Counted from the stretch's first letter, positions 18,157-26,607 are shown. The stretch: 64,000 nucleotides of DNA from Natronococcus occultus SP4 (GCF_000328685.1 NC_019974.1:3587001-3651000); one strand, 5' to 3'. The notes: generated by a model from the letters alone, not told the origin. Numbers and translations are program-made.

Positions 18157-18299
18157 AGCTGGACTTGGAAGCCCGACTACAAATACATCAGTGATCTGGC
18201 AGCCGAACCGATCGTCCGCGAGCCGTTCGGTGGTCCCGTTTTCCCAGCACCCTGGAAATCGGCCCCGGTAATATGGCGATCGACCTCGTTCCGGGAGAT

Positions 18300-18749
18300 A
18301 TGTACGATCGACTACTGCTGCCGACCGACATGAGCGCGGGAATCGACAACGCGATCGATCACGCGATCGACGCGGCCCAGCGGTACGACGCCGAACTCCA
18401 CGTCCTGTACGTCGTCGACGCCGACGCCTACAGCTCCTACCCCGGCGACGAGTACGTCCACGAGTTCGAGGGTCTCGAGAGCGCTCTCGAACAGGCGGGT
18501 CGGGACGCAGTTGAAGAGATCGCCGACGAAGCCGACGGAGCCGGCGTGGAGACGACCGAGGTAATCCGCCACGGCGTTCCCCACGAGGAGATCCTCAAGT
18601 ACGGCGACGAGGCCGACATCGGACTCACGGTGGTCGGCTCGAAGAACCGCTCGGGCGAGTACCGACGGCTGCTGGGAAGCGTCGCAGAGCGGGTCGTGAA
18701 CATGTCCGAGCGCCCGGTGACGGTCGTCAAGTCCCCGGTCGACGAGTAG
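18300..18749 (+). CDS. Universal stress protein, single domain, degenerate ATP motif
   Basis: 149 residues from ATG 18300 (MYDRLLLPTDMSAGIDNAID). The motif reads VVGSKNRSGEYRRLLGSVAE: the second glycine of G-2x-G-9x-G-S is Asn. It may bind nucleotide weakly or not at all. The ORF start at 18273 would add nine residues; the internal ATG gives the canonical MYDxxLLPTD start. Confidence 0.85.
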   Translation: MYDRLLLPTDMSAGIDNAIDHAIDAAQRYDAELHVLYVVDADAYSSYPGDEYVHEFEGLESALEQAGRDAVEEIADEADGAGVETTEVIRHGVPHEEILKYGDEADIGLTVVGSKNRSGEYRRLLGSVAERVVNMSERPVTVVKSPVDE

Positions 18750-18851
18750 CGAGGAGCGACCGTATCAGTAGAGAGTAGTACACTTCCTTCATTCATATTT
18801 TATCGTGAATCCGTGTTCAGTACAGGTGAAAGACAGAGCAAGCAATAATAA

Positions 18852-19013
18852 TCAAGTCCCTATAATCACAAACACTACAATATAAGAAATCATTCCAAAG
18901 AGGGCGGTGGCTCCCATCCAGACAGCAACTATTAGCGCTGCCTGTTTTCCAGTCATATCCTCTCCTTCAAGGAATTCACTAAATTGTGACAGCATCTCAG
19001 GGGAACCCATCAT
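18852..19013 (-). CDS. Single-TM micro-protein (53 aa) in AT-rich islet
   Basis: Starts MMGSPEMLSQFSEFLEGEDM and has one long hydrophobic segment (KQAALIVAVWMGATALFGMI into SYIVVFVII). The start ATG (19013-19011) overlaps the TGA of the upstream small gene (19012-19010), so the pair is translationally coupled. Codon use is AT-richer than surrounding genes, suggesting a different origin. Probably a membrane peptide; function unknown. Confidence 0.55.
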   Translation of the reverse strand: MMGSPEMLSQFSEFLEGEDMTGKQAALIVAVWMGATALFGMISYIVVFVIIGT

Positions 19014-19183
19014 GGTGATTCAACGGATTGGTTGAATAACAACGCCCAGAGACGCTCGAAGTGACTGGCATAGAACGGTGGGGTGTTCCCGGCGGGGAGG
19101 TAGAATCTTGGTTCAGTGTCGCTGCCTTGGTCATCGACACGGTATCTCTGTGCCATACTAACATGTACCGGCCGTGCCCGCAT
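19010..19183 (-). CDS. Small soluble protein (57 aa) in AT-rich islet
   Basis: Starts MRARPVHVSMAQRYRVDDQG and ends with ASHFERLWALLFNQSVESP. ATG 19183 is chosen because a TATA-like ATATAAAT on this strand (around 19210-19217) sits ~30 nt upstream, fitting a leaderless transcript; ATG 19156 is the alternative. The stop overlaps the next start. The PPFYASHFERLW stretch looks like a conserved short motif but I cannot name the family. Confidence 0.5.
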   Translation of the reverse strand: MRARPVHVSMAQRYRVDDQGSDTEPRFYLPAGNTPPFYASHFERLWALLFNQSVESP

Positions 19184-19491
19184 TGGTCTCTCTCTTAATC
19201 GAATAATCCATTTATATCGGGTCTGTGAGTGGCGTGACCAAAACACACTGTGTATTCAGCACGGCTTTGCCAACATCACCGATAGCTGATAGAAGTAACA
19301 GCGTTACGTTCGCACTCTGTACGTAACGACTCGAGCAGTTCGGATTCGCAACTCAAAGTAGATAAAGGAAATCGTACTCCCAGCGACTGCTCTCGACCGC
19401 TGCCCGAGGACGGACCACGAGAACGATCCCGGTGTTCGCGTTCGGCCGTCGAGCCGAACGCTTAGGGATCGGCGAGCCGACGATTTGGTAT
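19184..19491. other. Intergenic region between AT-rich islet and class V aminotransferase
   Basis: 308 nt without a supportable gene. The left part carries the TATA-like box of the small-gene pair (tttatat, about 19211-19217). An imperfectly spaced inverted repeat CGTTACGT (19302-19309) and ACGTAACG (19321-19328), arms of 8 and spacer of 11 nt, lies in the middle. The right part holds the promoter of the aminotransferase gene. Nothing else was recognised. Confidence 0.5.
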
Positions 19492-20598
19492 ATGGATCAC
19501 GAACGGCTACGGGCGGATATCCCCGCACTCGAGCGTGCCAGCTACTTCAACACTGGTGCGGGGGGTCCGAGCCCTCAACGGGTCGTCGAGGCGGCCGAAT
19601 CGGCACTGGAGTCCCACGAGTACGAGGCGCCCGTCGAGGACGGAATGTACGTCGCGGCCGGGGAGAGCCACGACGCGACGAAACCCGCCGTCGCCGACTT
19701 GCTTGGCGCGAGCGAGGACGAGGTCGCACTTACCCAGAGCACGACCGACGGGATCAACCGGATCGCCGGCGCGGTCGACTGGAGCGAAGACGACGTCGTC
19801 GTCCGGACCGACCTCGAACACCCTGCGGGCATCCTCCCCTGGCGCCGGCTCGAGCGAGAGTACGGCGTCGAGGTGCGCGTCCTCGAGACCGAGGACGGAC
19901 GGCTCGATCTCGACGACGTCAAGGCGGCCCTCGGGGACGCGACGCTGTTTGAGTTCAGCTCGATCACCTGGACCCACGGGACCCGGCTTCCGGTCGGCGA
20001 ACTCGTCGATATCGCCCGGGACGCGGGCGCGGCGACGCTCGTCGACGCCGTCCAGTCGCCCGGCCAGACGGCCGTTGACGTCCGGGAGTGGGACGCCGAC
20101 TTCGTCGTCGGCGCGGGCCACAAGTGGCTGCTCGGACCGTTCGGTGCGGGCTTTCTGTACGTCCGCGAGGGGATCGAGGACGCCTACGTTCCGAGCGCGA
20201 TCGGCTACCGGAGCGTCGTCGACCCCAACGCTCCCGACTACGAGTACGCGCCCGGCGCGGGACGGTTCGAGGTCGGGACGACCACGCCCGCGACCGACGC
20301 CGGGCTCCGAGAGGCGATCGCGCTCCACCGGGAGCTGGGCGCCGACGCGATCGAATCCCGCATCGAGACGCTGACCGATCGCCTCAAAGCGGGGTTATCC
20401 GAGGAGCGACTGTTGAGTCCTCGTTCCTTCGAATCCGGGCTCGTGACCGTCGACGTCGACGATCCCGAGGCGACCGTCGAACGGCTCGCCGATCGGGATA
20501 TCGTCGTTCGCTCGCTGCCGTACCCGGAGGCGATCCGAATCTCGGTCCACGCGTTCAACACGCGCGAGGAGATCGACGGCCTGCTCGAGGCGCTGTAG
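19492..20598 (+). CDS. PLP-dependent class V aminotransferase
   Basis: 368 residues from ATG 19492 (MDHERLRADIPALERASYFN). Fold-type I class V features: the N-terminal YFNTGAGGPSPQRVVEA, LTQSTTDGINRIAGAV, the Asp in LVDAVQSPGQTAVDV and the PLP lysine in VVGAGHKWLLGPFGAGFLYV. It resembles the cysteine desulfurase/isopenicillin N epimerase-like group. A conserved catalytic Cys loop of true desulfurases is not apparent, so an aminotransferase, lyase or racemase role is more likely. The substrate is unknown. Confidence 0.87.
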   Translation: MDHERLRADIPALERASYFNTGAGGPSPQRVVEAAESALESHEYEAPVEDGMYVAAGESHDATKPAVADLLGASEDEVALTQSTTDGINRIAGAVDWSEDDVVVRTDLEHPAGILPWRRLEREYGVEVRVLETEDGRLDLDDVKAALGDATLFEFSSITWTHGTRLPVGELVDIARDAGAATLVDAVQSPGQTAVDVREWDADFVVGAGHKWLLGPFGAGFLYVREGIEDAYVPSAIGYRSVVDPNAPDYEYAPGAGRFEVGTTTPATDAGLREAIALHRELGADAIESRIETLTDRLKAGLSEERLLSPRSFESGLVTVDVDDPEATVERLADRDIVVRSLPYPEAIRISVHAFNTREEIDGLLEAL

Positions 20599-20781
20599 CG
20601 GTCACCCGAGGACGGCGTCGTCGGGGAACGTCTCGAGGGCGGTCTCGAAGAGGACGAGTCGTCGTAGGACGCGGTCGTCCATCGCTATCAGTGACGCGAC
20701 GCCGTCCCGTCGCAGAGTGGTATTCACTGTCATCGCGGCCGATACGTTCGTTCGCGGTCGCTGACGTCCGCGTGGCCGGAG

Positions 20782-21666
20782 TCAGCGCCGAAGCGTCGAC
20801 GCGAGTCGGCTCAGCCGGGACGGGACGGGCTCGTGGCGTTTCGCCAGCACGATCGTTCCCGCGGCGTGTCTCCCGACCCCTTCCGAGATCGTCCCCAGGA
20901 GCTTGCGTTCGAGGAACCCGCCGCGAGAGACGCCGAGCACCGTCAGGTCGTGCTCAACCGTTCGGTCGGTGATCGCCCCCGCGACGTCGTCGGCCTCGAG
21001 GAGCTCCCGTTCGACCTGATCGACGTCCTCGAACGCTCCGGCTCGCTCGGCGAGGACGGCACGGGCCTCCTCCCGGGAGAGCTCCGAGTCCTCGGACTCG
21101 AGGACGTGCAACAGCGTCGCCGCGGCGTCGTTCGCGCGGGCGATCGAGGCGCCCGCTTCGGCGGCGAACTCGTCGTGAGGACCGCCGACGACCGGGACGA
21201 GTACCGACTCGACGTCGGGCCGGGGCGTCTGGATGCGCTGGACGAGGACGTCACGGCCGGCGTCCCGAAGCACGGTGTCGAGGTGAGAGCCGAGGACGAC
21301 GTTCTCCCGTGGCGGACGGCCGCGCCACCCCAGCAGGACCGCCTCGGCGTCGTACTTTTCGGCGGCGCCGACGATCCCCGTCGCGACGCCGCGGGCCATC
21401 CGGATACGCCTGTCGACGGGTACCCCCTGAGCGTCGACAGCCTGCACGGCGTCGTCGAGCATCGCCTCGGTTTCGTCCTCGAGGAGATACCGGTATCCGT
21501 CCTGCAGCGACAGCTGCGGCGGAACGGCGAGAACGTACACAAACAGGATGCGGTACGAGCGGTCGGTCGCGACGTCGATCGCGGTCCCGAGCTGTCGCTC
21601 TGCTGTCTCGGCGTTCGCGACCGGAACGAGCAGGGTCCCCTCCGCGCTCGAGGTGTCATCAGGCAT
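20782..21666 (-). CDS. Tandem universal stress protein (two Usp domains)
   Basis: 294 residues from ATG 21666 (MPDDTSSAEGTLLVPVANAE). Domain 1 keeps a complete motif in VLLGWRGRPPRENVVLGSHL. Domain 2 starts SVLVPVVGGPHDEFAAEAGA, and its motif VLGVSRGGFLERKLLGTISE has lost the second glycine. The N-terminal VPVANAE replaces the usual VPVDGSE, so the nucleotide pocket is already altered. The 54-nt longer ORF adds unlikely residues. Confidence 0.85.
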   Translation of the reverse strand: MPDDTSSAEGTLLVPVANAETAERQLGTAIDVATDRSYRILFVYVLAVPPQLSLQDGYRYLLEDETEAMLDDAVQAVDAQGVPVDRRIRMARGVATGIVGAAEKYDAEAVLLGWRGRPPRENVVLGSHLDTVLRDAGRDVLVQRIQTPRPDVESVLVPVVGGPHDEFAAEAGASIARANDAAATLLHVLESEDSELSREEARAVLAERAGAFEDVDQVERELLEADDVAGAITDRTVEHDLTVLGVSRGGFLERKLLGTISEGVGRHAAGTIVLAKRHEPVPSRLSRLASTLRR

Positions 21667-21815
21667 GGCAACGCTCGACTCTACACGGACCCGCGGTATT
21701 ACCGTTTTCCTGTCGCCCACGGACAGTAATCCGACGTTCGTCCGGAGACCGTTCGCTAGCGACTCGAGGAGCGCAGGCCTCCGTCCGAGGGACCGATTCT
21801 AGACGAACCGACGAA

Positions 21816-22250
21816 CTACCGAACGATCGTCACCGGAACCGGCGCCCGACGGGTAACCCGCTCTGCCACGCTGCCGATCAGGATCCGCGAGACCCCCTCC
21901 CGGCCGTGGCTGCCGATAACGACGTGGTCGACGTCCTCGGTCTTTGCGTACTCGAGGATCGTCCGGGAGGCGCCGCCGACCTCGACGGCGGTCTCGAACT
22001 CGGTCGACTCGAGGACGCCGGCCGCCCGGAGCCGTTCGCGGGCGTCCTCGCAGAGTTCCTCGCCGCGCTCGCGGGCGTGGTCGAACGCCACGGGGTCGTA
22101 GTAGCCGCCCTCCGCGCCCGCGTACGATCCAGCCGAGGGGTCGACGACGTGGAGGACGGTGATCCGATCGCCCGCGTAGTTCTCGACGGCGTGATCGAGT
22201 GCGGCCCACGACGGCTCGGAGCCGTCTAGCGGAACGAGCACGTGACTCAT
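21816..22250 (-). CDS. Universal stress protein, single domain
   Basis: 144 residues from ATG 22250 (MSHVLVPLDGSEPSWAALDH). Canonical ATP motif VVIGSHGREGVSRILIGSVA. The ORF extension upstream to 22718 is antisense to the divergent USP and excluded. It diverges from the USP at 22404; the 153-nt spacer holds an inverted repeat that could control both. Confidence 0.9.
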   Translation of the reverse strand: MSHVLVPLDGSEPSWAALDHAVENYAGDRITVLHVVDPSAGSYAGAEGGYYDPVAFDHARERGEELCEDARERLRAAGVLESTEFETAVEVGGASRTILEYAKTEDVDHVVIGSHGREGVSRILIGSVAERVTRRAPVPVTIVR

Positions 22251-22331
22251 ACCCGGAACGACGGGAGCCGGACGGAAATCGTTTCGTGCGGTTCCCGGGA
22301 CGGGAGAATCGGACGAGTCGGGGTGCGAGCC

Positions 22332-22355
22332 GACAGTTCGCTCGAGAAAACTGTC
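22332..22355. promoter_or_regulatory. Inverted repeat between divergent USP genes
   Basis: GACAGTT (22332-22338) and AACTGTC (22349-22355) are perfect 7-bp inverted arms with a 10-nt spacer. They sit ~49-72 nt upstream of the ATG at 22404, just upstream of a TATA-like gttatg, the usual place for a haloarchaeal activator or repressor site. Chance occurrence cannot be excluded. Confidence 0.3.
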
Positions 22356-22403
22356 ACCGAACGATGAACTACGGTTATGTGACCACCCGGCGTACGTCCG
22401 ACG

Positions 22404-22832
22404 ATGTTCGACAGGATCCTCGTTCCGGTAGACGGCTCCGAGCACTCCCGGCGCGCGCTGACGACCGCCGCGACCGAGTTCGAGACCGACGAGATCGTCG
22501 CCCTGCACGTCCTCGATCCGTTCCGTGTCGCCTCGACGACCGAGGAGGCGGTCTGGAACAGCGACTACATGGACGAGCGAGAACGAGAGGCCGAGGAACT
22601 GCTCGCGGAGTACGCGGAGCTCGGCCGGGAGTTCGACGTCCCGATCCGGACCGAACTCGCGAAGGGATCGCCAGCGCGGGCGATCGTCGGCGCCGTCGGC
22701 GACTTCGACGTCGACCACGTCGTCGTCGGCAGTCGCGGCCGCTCGGGGATCGGCCGCGTGTTGCTCGGCAGCGTCGCCGAGAACGTCGCGCGGCGGGCAC
22801 CCGTCTCCGTGACGATCGTCCGCGAGGAGTGA
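22404..22832 (+). CDS. Universal stress protein, single domain
   Basis: 142 residues. Start MFDRILVPVDGSEHSRRALT and complete ATP motif VVVGSRGRSGIGRVLLGSVA. It ends 6 nt before the convergent PPOX-family gene. Confidence 0.92.
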   Translation: MFDRILVPVDGSEHSRRALTTAATEFETDEIVALHVLDPFRVASTTEEAVWNSDYMDEREREAEELLAEYAELGREFDVPIRTELAKGSPARAIVGAVGDFDVDHVVVGSRGRSGIGRVLLGSVAENVARRAPVSVTIVREE

Positions 22833-22838
22833 CGGGAG

Positions 22839-23288
22839 CTACGGCTCCGTGGGAACCTCCTTGCGCCCCGACAGCGTCTCGGGATCGAGCTGGAAGTCCC
22901 GAAACTCCAGCCCCTCGCGGGGCGTTTCGAAGACGTCGACCTCGGGAATCTCGATCCCCCACATCCCCTGGACCGTCGTCGAGTCGTACGACGCGTTCTC
23001 GACCGCCTCGAGCCGCCCCGTCGCGATCACGCTCCGCCAGCCGTCGTCAGTTTCCCGGTAGGTGACGAACGATACCGGTCGGTCGACGAGGTCGGCCTTT
23101 CTGCTTCCCGACGGTAGCGAGAGCCGGAAGTAAAACGCCTCGACGTCCGGGTTGTAGCCGTAGGAGACGGGTATCGAGGCGGGAACGGTGTCGGCGTCGG
23201 CGCCGAACGAGATGACGCCCGTCCCGCCCCGGTCGAGGAGCTCGTTTCGCTCGGATTCACTCAGCTGGAGCCGGCGTGAGTCTCGCAT
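22839..23288 (-). CDS. Pyridoxamine 5'-phosphate oxidase-like flavin-binding protein
   Basis: 149 residues from ATG 23288 (MRDSRRLQLSESERNELLDR). The split-barrel fold is suggested by GGTGVISFGADADTVPASIP and VSYGYNPDVEAFYFRLS, then KADLVDRPVSFVTYRETDDG and SVIATGRLEAVE. Members bind FMN or F420 or heme-degradation-type ligands; the haloarchaeal ones are uncharacterised. A second family member lies at 26608. Confidence 0.8.
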   Translation of the reverse strand: MRDSRRLQLSESERNELLDRGGTGVISFGADADTVPASIPVSYGYNPDVEAFYFRLSLPSGSRKADLVDRPVSFVTYRETDDGWRSVIATGRLEAVENASYDSTTVQGMWGIEIPEVDVFETPREGLEFRDFQLDPETLSGRKEVPTEP

Positions 23289-23406
23289 AGCCGACCCCAC
23301 CACGTGAGCGAGGAAAACACCTCGTCTCGGAGATCCGAACGGTTCACTCGACGGGAACGCGGTCGCCCCCCTCGGGATTATTGTGTTCGCCGTCGACGGG
23401 AGGTGT

Positions 23407-23892
23407 ATGACGTTCGTCGTCCCGTTCGACGGATCGGAGCTCGCGGCAGTCGCGCTCGTCCGTGCGGTCGAGTACGGAAGCGCCCTCGACGAGGACGTGA
23501 CAGCTGTCAGCGTCGTCCCCGAGCGGAAACGCTACGCGAGGGAGAAGGGGTGGATCGACGACGAGGAGCCGTTCGATCCGGAACGCGTCGTCGCCGACCT
23601 CCGGGAGCGGGTGCTGGAGCTGGCGCCAGCGGCCTCGTTCGAGGCCGAGCGAATCAGGGAGTTTCCGCCCGAAGACCGCCTGGCGAACGACATCGAGCGG
23701 CTGGTGCTCGAGCAGGAGCCGAGTGTGGTCTTTCTGGGCAGTGACAACGTCGGCCGCGTCGTGACACCGCTGACGAGCGTCGGTGTCCACATCGCCGCCG
23801 AGGACGCCTACGACGTGTTCGTCGTCCGCCACCCGTCGCCGCCGATGGTCGCGGGGATCGAGTCCCATGAGTCGTTCTACGAGGAATCCTGA
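23407..23892 (+). CDS. Divergent UspA-like protein
   Basis: 161 residues from ATG 23407 (MTFVVPFDGSELAAVALVRA). The start and fold are UspA-like, but the nucleotide motif is lost: VVFLGSDNVGRVVTPLTSVG retains only the first glycine. A C-terminal tail (HPSPPMVAGIESHESFYEES) extends beyond the usual domain end. It probably no longer binds ATP. Its last 16 nt overlap the convergent tandem USP gene. Confidence 0.75.
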   Translation: MTFVVPFDGSELAAVALVRAVEYGSALDEDVTAVSVVPERKRYAREKGWIDDEEPFDPERVVADLRERVLELAPAASFEAERIREFPPEDRLANDIERLVLEQEPSVVFLGSDNVGRVVTPLTSVGVHIAAEDAYDVFVVRHPSPPMVAGIESHESFYEES

Positions 23893-24710
23893 TCGCCGAC
23901 CGTCCGCACGGTCATCACCGGAACGCCCGCCGACGGTACCACGCGTTGGGAGACGCTGCCGACGACCAGTCGCTCGAGGTTCGACTTGCTCTCGGTGCCC
24001 ATGACCAGCAGGTCGGTCTCCGTGGCGCGGTCGAGGATGACCTCGTCGGGGGCACCGTGAACGACCGTTCGCGACGCCTCGAGCCCGCGTTCGGCGGCTC
24101 GCTGTGTGACGGCCGCGGTTGTCTGCTCGCCGTGTTCCTCGAACCCCTCACGTAGCTCCGGCGTGTCGTCACTGACGTCGACGGCGTACAGCGCGTGCAA
24201 CTCGGCGTCGAAGGCGTCCGCGACTCCGAGGGCGTGGTCGGTCGCGGCTTCCGAACCCGACCAGCCGTCGGTCGCCAGCAACACGCGCTCGACCGGTTCC
24301 GACCGTCCGTCCCACCCCGCGTTCGGCCCGACCGAGAGGACGGGTCGGCGAGCCTCCCGGATCACCTCGAGGGCGACACTGCCGAACAGTACCTGTCGGA
24401 CGCCGGTCCGGCCGTGGGTGCCGACGACGACCAACCCCGCGTCGATCTCGTCGGCGGCGGTCCGGATCTCGCTCGCGGGGCGACCGGTGCGGACGATCGT
24501 CTCGGCCTCACAGCCCGCCTCGCGAGCGTCGGTCGCGATCGCCGCCGCGTCGGCCTCGCGGCGGTCGCGTTCGGCCGCGTCGCTTCCGTCCTCGGCTACC
24601 GACAGCACTCGTACCCGCGCTCCGAGCGTGCGAGCGAGCGAGACGCCAACCGTTCCCGCCGTCGCCGCGACGTCGCTCCCGTCGGTCGCGATGAGTACGT
24701 CCTCGTACAT
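23877..24710 (-). CDS. Tandem universal stress protein (two Usp domains)
   Basis: 277 residues. Domain 1 starts MYEDVLIATDGSDVAATAGT and has the complete motif VVGTHGRTGVRQVLFGSVAL. Domain 2 starts RVLLATDGWSGSEAATDHAL and its motif VMGTESKSNLERLVVGSVSQ lacks the second glycine. Again one domain canonical, one degenerate. Same-strand neighbour of the next tandem USP (93 nt apart). Confidence 0.9.
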   Translation of the reverse strand: MYEDVLIATDGSDVAATAGTVGVSLARTLGARVRVLSVAEDGSDAAERDRREADAAAIATDAREAGCEAETIVRTGRPASEIRTAADEIDAGLVVVGTHGRTGVRQVLFGSVALEVIREARRPVLSVGPNAGWDGRSEPVERVLLATDGWSGSEAATDHALGVADAFDAELHALYAVDVSDDTPELREGFEEHGEQTTAAVTQRAAERGLEASRTVVHGAPDEVILDRATETDLLVMGTESKSNLERLVVGSVSQRVVPSAGVPVMTVRTVGDQDSS

Positions 24711-24803
24711 GGGCCGCGGTACGACGACCAGCGTCTTGAAGCTCCCTCTGCGTCGCGAGCGGGACCTGGCCCGACGACCACCCTGGGTGTGCCGCGGTCG
24801 TCG

Positions 24804-25667
24804 TCACCGAACCGTCAGAACCGGTCGCGTGGTCCGTCGCAGGACCCGGGCGGTCGTGCTCCCGAGGACGTCGCCCGTCGCGCCGCCACGTCCTCGCGTC
24901 CCCATCGCGACCAGATCGGCCTCGACCCCCTCGGTGTACTCGACGAGTTCTTCGTCGGGGACGCCCCGGAGGACGTCGGTCTTCACCGATAGCCCCCGCT
25001 CGCTGGCGTCCTCGGCGATCGACTCGACGGCGTTCCGTCCGCCCTCCTTCAGCAGGCCGACCATACTCCGGGTGGTGTCCTCGAGATCGTAGCTCGTCGT
25101 GTCGACCACGTAGGGAACGTACACCGAGGCGCCGTACGCTTCGGCGAGGTCGAGCGCGCGCTCGGCCGCCCGTTCCGCGGCGTCGCTCCCGTCGGTGGGA
25201 ACGACGACACGATCGTAGGAGATCGCGTCGACGGCGGGGCCGTCCTCGTCGGGACGAACGGCTACCACGGGAGCGTCCGCCCGCGCGATCACGCGCTCGG
25301 CCGTGCTCCCGAGCCGGACGTCGGGTCGATCGCGGGTCGCCATCACGATCAGGTCGACGTCCTCGGCGGCCGCGTACTCGAGGACGACCCGATGCGGCGT
25401 CCCCTCGCGGACGGCGCGGCTCGCCTCCAGGTCGAGGTCGACAGCGCGGTCTCTGACCTGTGCGGTCGCTTGCCGACTTCGCTTTTCGGCCCGTCGCCGA
25501 AGTTCGTCGCGGCGCTCCTGGTCGAGCTCGACGGGTTCGCCCCCGGTTTCGACGACCGAGAGGGCGTGGACGGTCGCGTCGAACCGCCGCGCGAACGCGA
25601 GCGCCCGGTCGATCGCGCGTTCGGAACCTGGGCTACCGTCGATCGGAACGAGAATCGTCGAGTACAT
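24804..25667 (-). CDS. Tandem universal stress protein (two Usp domains)
   Basis: 287 residues from ATG 25667 (MYSTILVPIDGSPGSERAID). Domain 1 motif is shortened and damaged (IVMATRDRPDVRLGSTAERV). Domain 2 starts RVVVPTDGSDAAERAAERAL and has the complete motif VAMGTRGRGGATGDVLGSTT. It is the last of the USP cluster. The ORF extension upstream overlaps the nicotinate phosphoribosyltransferase remnant region and is not used. Confidence 0.9.
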   Translation of the reverse strand: MYSTILVPIDGSPGSERAIDRALAFARRFDATVHALSVVETGGEPVELDQERRDELRRRAEKRSRQATAQVRDRAVDLDLEASRAVREGTPHRVVLEYAAAEDVDLIVMATRDRPDVRLGSTAERVIARADAPVVAVRPDEDGPAVDAISYDRVVVPTDGSDAAERAAERALDLAEAYGASVYVPYVVDTTSYDLEDTTRSMVGLLKEGGRNAVESIAEDASERGLSVKTDVLRGVPDEELVEYTEGVEADLVAMGTRGRGGATGDVLGSTTARVLRRTTRPVLTVR

Positions 25668-25779
25668 CCGAACCGCCACGGTGTACGTCGTCGAGACACA
25701 AGAAACGCTACCAGTCGATCGACGGTTCGTTCCCGTCCTGTCCCGGGCTATTTGCTCCGCGATCGAATCGGGGCTCACC

Positions 25780-26229
25780 ATGTCTCACCCCAGGTTCGGC
25801 CACGTCGACCCCAACGACGACGAGCAAGGACGCCCCAGCAGCGACGTCGTCTACAAGCTCATCGCTGTCGAGCGCGACGGTGTCCTCGAGCCGAGCATGA
25901 AGCTCTCGCCCGGAAAGGTGACCTACCCCGGACAGAAGGAGCTCCACCGGATCGAACGGGACGGCGCGTACGTTCGTGACGTCCTCGCGAAACGCGACGA
26001 ATCGGTCGCTGGCGAGTCACGTCTCGAGACGGTCGTCGAGGACGGCGCGATCGTCACGGAGTTTCCGTCGCTGTCGACGATCCGCGAGCGAACCCGACGG
26101 GAGCTCGAGCGCCTGCCCGAGCGCCACCGTCGGGTCAGGGAGCCGGACCGCTACGAGGTCCGGATCAGCACCGGACTCGAGGCGCTCAGACGGCGCACGG
26201 AACGGGAACTCACGGACCGCGAACAGTAG
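25780..26229 (+). pseudogene. C-terminal fragment of nicotinate phosphoribosyltransferase
   Basis: 149 codons from ATG 25780. From residue ~22 the sequence matches the C-terminal part of NAPRTase: DVVYKLIAVERDG, MKLSPGKVTYPGQKELHRIE, RDGAYVRDVLAKRDESVAGE and FPSLSTIRERTRRELERLPE, ending with the ISTGLEALRRRTE segment. The family is ~390 residues or more; the phosphoribosyltransferase barrel with its catalytic residues is absent and is not upstream in any frame. The next kilobase holds further gene debris. Inference: a deletion remnant, though the reading frame is still open and could be expressed. Confidence 0.7.
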
Positions 26230-26299
26230 GGCGAGACCCACCACGACCAGTGTCCTCGGTCGCAGGGTCGTTCGCCCGAGATCGCCGGGACGGTGCGGT

Positions 26300-26505
26300 G
26301 TCGACGACTCGGATTCGATCTCGATGTCGCCGACCTGGGTCGACTCGTGGTACGTACAGATGTACGTCGTCATCTCCTCGGTCGCGGTGACACCCTCGAG
26401 GGTCGTCTCCTCGCCCTCCTCCTCGACGGCCTCGCTCTGGTAGTCGTCGATGATCTCGCCGTCCTCGTTCCGGATCTCCAGACTGTGGCGGATCCCGTCG
26501 GCGTT
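26300..26505 (-). pseudogene. Cupredoxin (blue-copper) domain remnant
   Basis: Translated on this strand: ADGIRHSLEIRNEDGEIIDD, YQSEAVEEEGEETTLEGVTA, then TEEMTTYICTYHESTQVGDI. It matches the C-terminal part of a cupredoxin, including a first His ligand (GIRHSLEI) and the C-x-x-H cluster with Gln or Met axial position (YICTYHESTQ). There is no start codon and no N-terminal half, and the frame runs on without a stop into the NAPRTase remnant. The upstream edge abuts an IS200/IS605-like end. Inference: gene split by insertion and deletion. Confidence 0.6.
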
Positions 26506-26550
26506 TACAGAGATTCGAGGAGAACGCCTACGACTTCAGTCGTGGGATGA
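26506..26550 (-). mobile_element. Relic end of an IS200/IS605-type element
   Basis: On the minus strand the sequence runs ATCCCACGACTGAAGTCGTA then GGCGTTCTCCTCGAATCTCT. The ACGACT-GA-AGTCGT hairpin (26527-26546, 9 bp with one G-T pair) followed by a ctcctcgaat-type tail is the right-end pattern I associate with haloarchaeal IS200/IS605 (OrfB) elements. No transposase is nearby, so only the end remains. It abuts the broken cupredoxin gene. Confidence 0.5.
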
Positions 26551-26607
26551 ATCCGACCAGACACGACACCATCCATCCTCCTCCGGACGGCCACCGACCC
26601 ACGATAG

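Noticed and set aside
20602-20733. Possible 43-codon minus-strand gene (MTVNTTLRRDGVASLIAM...)
   Set aside because: The frame is clean, but there is no promoter, no known motif and no context; not enough to call it.
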